From the NCBI GenBank assembly GCA_900551585.1, contig URWU01000070.1, positions 1 through 7,468 on the forward strand: DNA of 7,468 bases, read 5' to 3'. How positions within the stretch are numbered: position 1 is the first letter of the stretch; each line of letters starts with the position of its first letter. Positions 5,809-7,468 of this stretch are shown here, piece by piece. Origin of the DNA: an uncultured Alphaproteobacteria bacterium (GTDB lineage Bacteria > Pseudomonadota > Alphaproteobacteria > RF32 > CAG-239). The notes beneath the pieces are model-generated. The model searched no databases and was not told the DNA's origin. It worked only from the letters and a program-made list of their open reading frames with translations. A program made the position numbers and the translations under genes.

Positions 5809-6051
5809 CTATCGACACTTACAGTTCTGACACTTACAGTTCTGACACTTATAAGTTCCTATTCCATCCAAGTCGAAAACCGAATAAATACAAGTCCCCA
5901 GTTCTCTTGCTATTTCATTTGCAACTTTCATTGATGGTTCTATTTCATTTTTTTCAAGCAAACTTATATATTGCCTTGAAATATCCATATTTTCGACAAG
6001 CTTTGCTTGTGTAATTCTTTTTTTCCTAAGTTCTTTTATTCTATTTTTCAT
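5809..6051 (-). CDS. Small XRE/Cro-type HTH repressor with cysteine-rich tail
   Basis: An 80-residue cytoplasmic DNA-binding protein. Residues 1-60 are a classical HTH_3 domain: IKELRKKRITQAKLVENMDI, SRQYISLLEKN as recognition helix, then PSMKVANEIARELG and IYSVFDLDG. The tail is TYKCQNCKCQNCKCR, with Cys at 69, 72, 74, 77 and 79 in a CX2CXCX2CXC pattern; the five-residue unit CQNCK is repeated because of a 15-bp DNA repeat. Such spacing could bind zinc or another metal, or respond to redox state, but that is inference. Ribosome site GAGAG at 6059-6064, spacing about 7. It has its own promoter with paired palindromes, suggesting self-repression. It sits between the broken fic gene and the lipoprotein gene, all on one strand. 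Confidence 0.82.
   Translation of the reverse strand: MKNRIKELRKKRITQAKLVENMDISRQYISLLEKNEIEPSMKVANEIARELGTCIYSVFDLDGIGTYKCQNCKCQNCKCR
5814..5851. repeat. 15-bp in-frame tandem repeat at the 3' end of the XRE gene
   Basis: GACACTTACAGTTCT occurs at 5814-5828 and 5829-5843, followed by a partial copy GACACTTA (5844-5851). The unit is a whole number of codons and encodes CQNCK in the regulator tail, so copy-number changes by slippage would lengthen or shorten the Cys tail without a frameshift. Confidence 0.85.
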
Positions 6052-6066
6052 TCCATTACTCTCTTT

Positions 6067-7120
6067 TCATTTTAAATATATCAGTTTACAATAGATTTTG
6101 CAAGTATGATTTGCAAACCTAACCATATTACCATATTTTTTAGATTTCAATAATCCCAGCTTTTCAAATTTCAGCACAAAAGAGCGAATGGTTGCGTAGG
6201 CGCGTTACCGAAATCTTTTTCAAGTTGTTTTGTTGAAAAGTCGGATATGCCGTAATTTGCTACAACGAACTGCCACAGTTGTTCCTCTTTTGCGGTTATT
6301 TCACCTTTTGACAATGCTTGTTTGAACAAATCGAAAACGTCAACACAAATTTCCCGATTTTCAAACTTGCCGTAAACATTTTCGGCAAAATAGATTATAA
6401 ACGGAGTGACATCAATTACACCTGTTATTTTTTGATTTTCTTCAATCAAAGTGTATGCCTCATAGTATTTTTTAACGCTTTTCATTATATAACTCGAAAA
6501 CGGAATAAACAGTGTATTGCTAAAACCCTGCTGCACCAAATACCACAAATGAACAAAACGAGCCATACGACCGTTTCCGTCGAAATACGGGTGCAGATAT
6601 GCGATATAAAAGTGAATAATCGAAGCTTTTACAAGCTCGTTCATACCGTCATTTGTATTGATAAATTTAACAAAATTTTTCATTGCATTCGGCAAATTAT
6701 CACAGTTAATTCCCATATGCGCAATCTCGCCTGCAAGGTCTTGAATATGCACGCAGTCGTAACGATAACTGTTACCCTTAAGCAGTTTGTTCTCTTCATC
6801 AAAAAAATCGCCGACTGTCATCATATATAGCTTGTAGATATTTTCTTCTGTAATGATATTATTTTTATCAACAATGAAATCAAAGCCTTTTTTATACCGA
6901 AAATGCGAGTTTCTTCATCATCTTTAGGTGCATAGCCTTTAAGGATACTGCGAACACTATCCCTGTTGTAATCAATGCTCTCAATTTTAGCAGTTGAAAT
7001 AATTTCCTCCTCAGCAGCCTTTGCCCCATAAGCCTTACCCTGATTCATCATCAAAAGTTTGTAACTGTCCATATTGATATTAGCCTTGCTTTCAATATAC
7101 ACAAGATTATAAAAGGGCAA
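6067..7120 (-). pseudogene. fic: Fic-family AMP-transferase-like gene with two frameshifts
   Basis: Fic-domain proteins usually attach AMP from ATP to Ser, Thr or Tyr of a target protein. Three frames joined in order give a nearly complete protein. Part 1 (6888-7120) carries STAKIESID, a variant of the N-terminal autoinhibitory motif (S/T)xxxE(G/N), then RDSVRSILKGYAP. Part 2 (about 6200-6887) starts GFDFIVDKNN, then TVGDFF and HFYIAYLHPYFDGNGRMAR, containing the full catalytic HPYFDGNGRMAR (reconstructed 177-188). Part 3 reads AYATIRSFVLKFEKLGLLKS and KKYGN, a winged-helix-like C-terminus, to a stop at 6067-6069. Break 1 is in an A6 run (plus 6888-6893); one more A restores the frame. Break 2 is near 6198-6204, where one more G would turn GCGCC into GCGGCC. 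The N-terminus has no ATG with a ribosome site: a TTG at 7118-7120 follows an in-frame stop closely, and the first ATG is at MDSYKLL. The 3' end overlaps the XRE promoter. Confidence 0.8.
6075..6116 (-). promoter_or_regulatory. Promoter and candidate operator of the XRE gene
   Basis: On the minus strand TTGCAA (6098-6103), a 17-bp spacer and TATATT (6075-6080) form a sigma-A-type promoter, giving a leader of about 17 bases before the ATG at 6051. A second TTGCAA, itself a perfect palindrome, lies at 6111-6116, 13 bp from the first. Two identical palindromic sites over and next to the -35 fit an operator for the XRE protein. Confidence 0.5.
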
Positions 7121-7128
7121 ACTTAAAG

Positions 7129-7171
7129 AGAGGGTTTAAAGTTTTATTACTTTAAGCCCTCTTTATTTTTT
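7129..7171 (+). terminator. Intrinsic terminator facing right
   Basis: A 13-bp stem (7129-7141 with 7150-7162, one G-U pair: AGAGGGTTTAAAG against CTTTAAGCCCTCT) with an 8-base loop is followed by TTATTTTTT (7163-7171). It is strong for plus-strand transcription, yet no plus-strand gene lies before it in this window. On the minus strand no good T-tract follows the stem. Confidence 0.65.
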
Positions 7172-7347
7172 GAAATGTCTCTCAAGTTTTTTGCTCTTTT
7201 CAATTCGTATTACGATTTTGATTTGAGCAATGTCTCTCAAAAATCTCAGTCCTAAATGCCCCAAATCACACTAAAAAGACTTTGGAATTTTGAAATCTGT
7301 TGTCTCTTAGAAACTCTTAAAAGCTCTCGAAATATTTTAAATCAAAG
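7172..7347. repeat. Non-coding stretch with repeated TGTCTCTCAA motif
   Basis: TGTCTCTCAA occurs at 7176-7185 and 7231-7240, with a looser copy TGTCTCTTAG near 7301. The 16-mer GTCTCTCAAAAATCTC at 7232-7247 is also found at 64-79 near the left end, in the same orientation. No gene with a start and ribosome site is visible here. Confidence 0.5.
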
Positions 7348-7389
7348 AAAAAATGCCCGAATGCTGCCGTAAAAAGCAGTATTCGGGCA
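7348..7389 (-). terminator. Minus-strand intrinsic terminator (second of two)
   Basis: TGCCCGAATGCTGC (7354-7367) pairs with GCAGTATTCGGGCA (7376-7389) with one wobble position. On the minus strand the stem is followed by T6 (plus A6 at 7348-7353). It would end a leftward transcript coming from beyond the contig. Confidence 0.75.
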
Positions 7390-7419
7390 AAAAAAGCCTC
7401 GGAACAATTTGTTCCGAGG
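7389..7419 (-). terminator. Minus-strand intrinsic terminator (first of two)
   Basis: CCTCGGAACA (7397-7406) and TGTTCCGAGG (7410-7419) form a perfect 10-bp stem with a 3-base loop. On the minus strand it is followed by GC and T7 (plus A7 at 7389-7395). It stacks directly before the other terminator, so a leftward gene must end just outside the window. Confidence 0.75.
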
Positions 7420-7437
7420 TATTGGCAGAGGTATAAC

Positions 7438-7468
7438 CTGTCTCTTATACCCATCTCCGAGCCCACGA
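7438..7468 (+). other. Illumina Nextera adapter left on the contig end
   Basis: The last 31 bases begin CTGTCTCTTATAC, then CCATCT, then CCGAGCCCACGA. The Nextera mosaic end is CTGTCTCTTATACACATCT, followed by CCGAGCCCACGAGAC in the read-through adapter. There are 30 matches of 31; the single difference is C for A at 7451. This is sequencing artefact, not genomic DNA. Confidence 0.97.

Noticed and set aside
5814..5851. Short tandem repeat as a CRISPR array
   Set aside because: The units are contiguous with no spacers, lie in frame in a coding region, and no cas genes are present.
6318..6830. 170-codon plus-strand frame opposite fic
   Set aside because: It is antisense to the conserved Fic motif region and its peptide has no recognisable domain; shadow frame.
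6888..6893. Programmed -1 frameshift as a firm call in fic
   Set aside because: The heptamer fits, but there is no clear stimulatory structure and a second, unrelated frame break follows in the same gene.
5809..7120. Fic plus XRE as an active toxin-antitoxin pair
   Set aside because: The fic gene has two frame breaks and no start, and the XRE gene has its own promoter; the usual Fic antitoxin family is not seen.

Overview
This is an AT-rich window that looks like low-GC Gram-positive DNA, most likely a gut Clostridia (Oscillospiraceae/Ruminococcus-type). The support is lipoboxes of Gram-positive type, AGGAGG/AAGGTG ribosome sites, an IS200 element, a mobilisation relaxase remnant and a GH95 carbohydrate locus. 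It appears to be a whole short metagenomic contig: the last 31 bases match the Illumina Nextera adapter at all but one position, so the right end is artificial.

Region 1 (1-3760) is a carbohydrate-use locus. A large minus-strand gene (334-3000) encodes a secreted GH95-family (alpha-L-fucosidase/alpha-L-galactosidase clan) lipoprotein. It is divergently transcribed from a plus-strand AraC-type regulator (3101-3760) with an N-terminal cupin sensor but only one of the usual two C-terminal HTH motifs. The 100-bp gap between them carries a -10 box for each direction and a 9-bp inverted repeat between them, a candidate shared operator. Left of the GH95 gene is an orphan open frame (69-333) without a credible start.

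Region 2 (3761-5242) is a mobile-element graveyard. It holds a non-coding stretch, the frameshifted 3' end of a MobL/MobP-like plasmid-type relaxase, and an IS200 element whose tnpA is broken by a 14-bp tandem duplication. The relaxase remnant abuts the tnpA 3' end with no recognisable IS right end between them. The IS left end keeps its hairpins, including the large one that hides the tnpA ribosome site. Two imperfect 28-bp direct repeats follow.

Region 3 (5243-7120, all minus strand) runs in transcription order: a broken fic gene (Fic AMP-transferase fold, intact HPYFDGNGRMAR motif, two single-base frameshifts), a small XRE/Cro-type repressor with a cysteine-rich tail made by a 15-bp tandem repeat, and a small lipoprotein of unknown function. 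The XRE gene has a clear promoter with paired TTGCAA sites.

Region 4 (7121-7468) holds no gene. It has one terminator facing right, two stacked terminators facing left (presumably for a gene beyond the contig end), copies of a short GAGAGAC motif also present at the left end, and the adapter.

I found no convincing new multi-gene system. The points most worth a second look are the adapter, the run of single-base frameshifts (decay or consensus error), the single-HTH AraC regulator, the divergent GH95 enzyme and the repeat-built Cys tail of the XRE protein.
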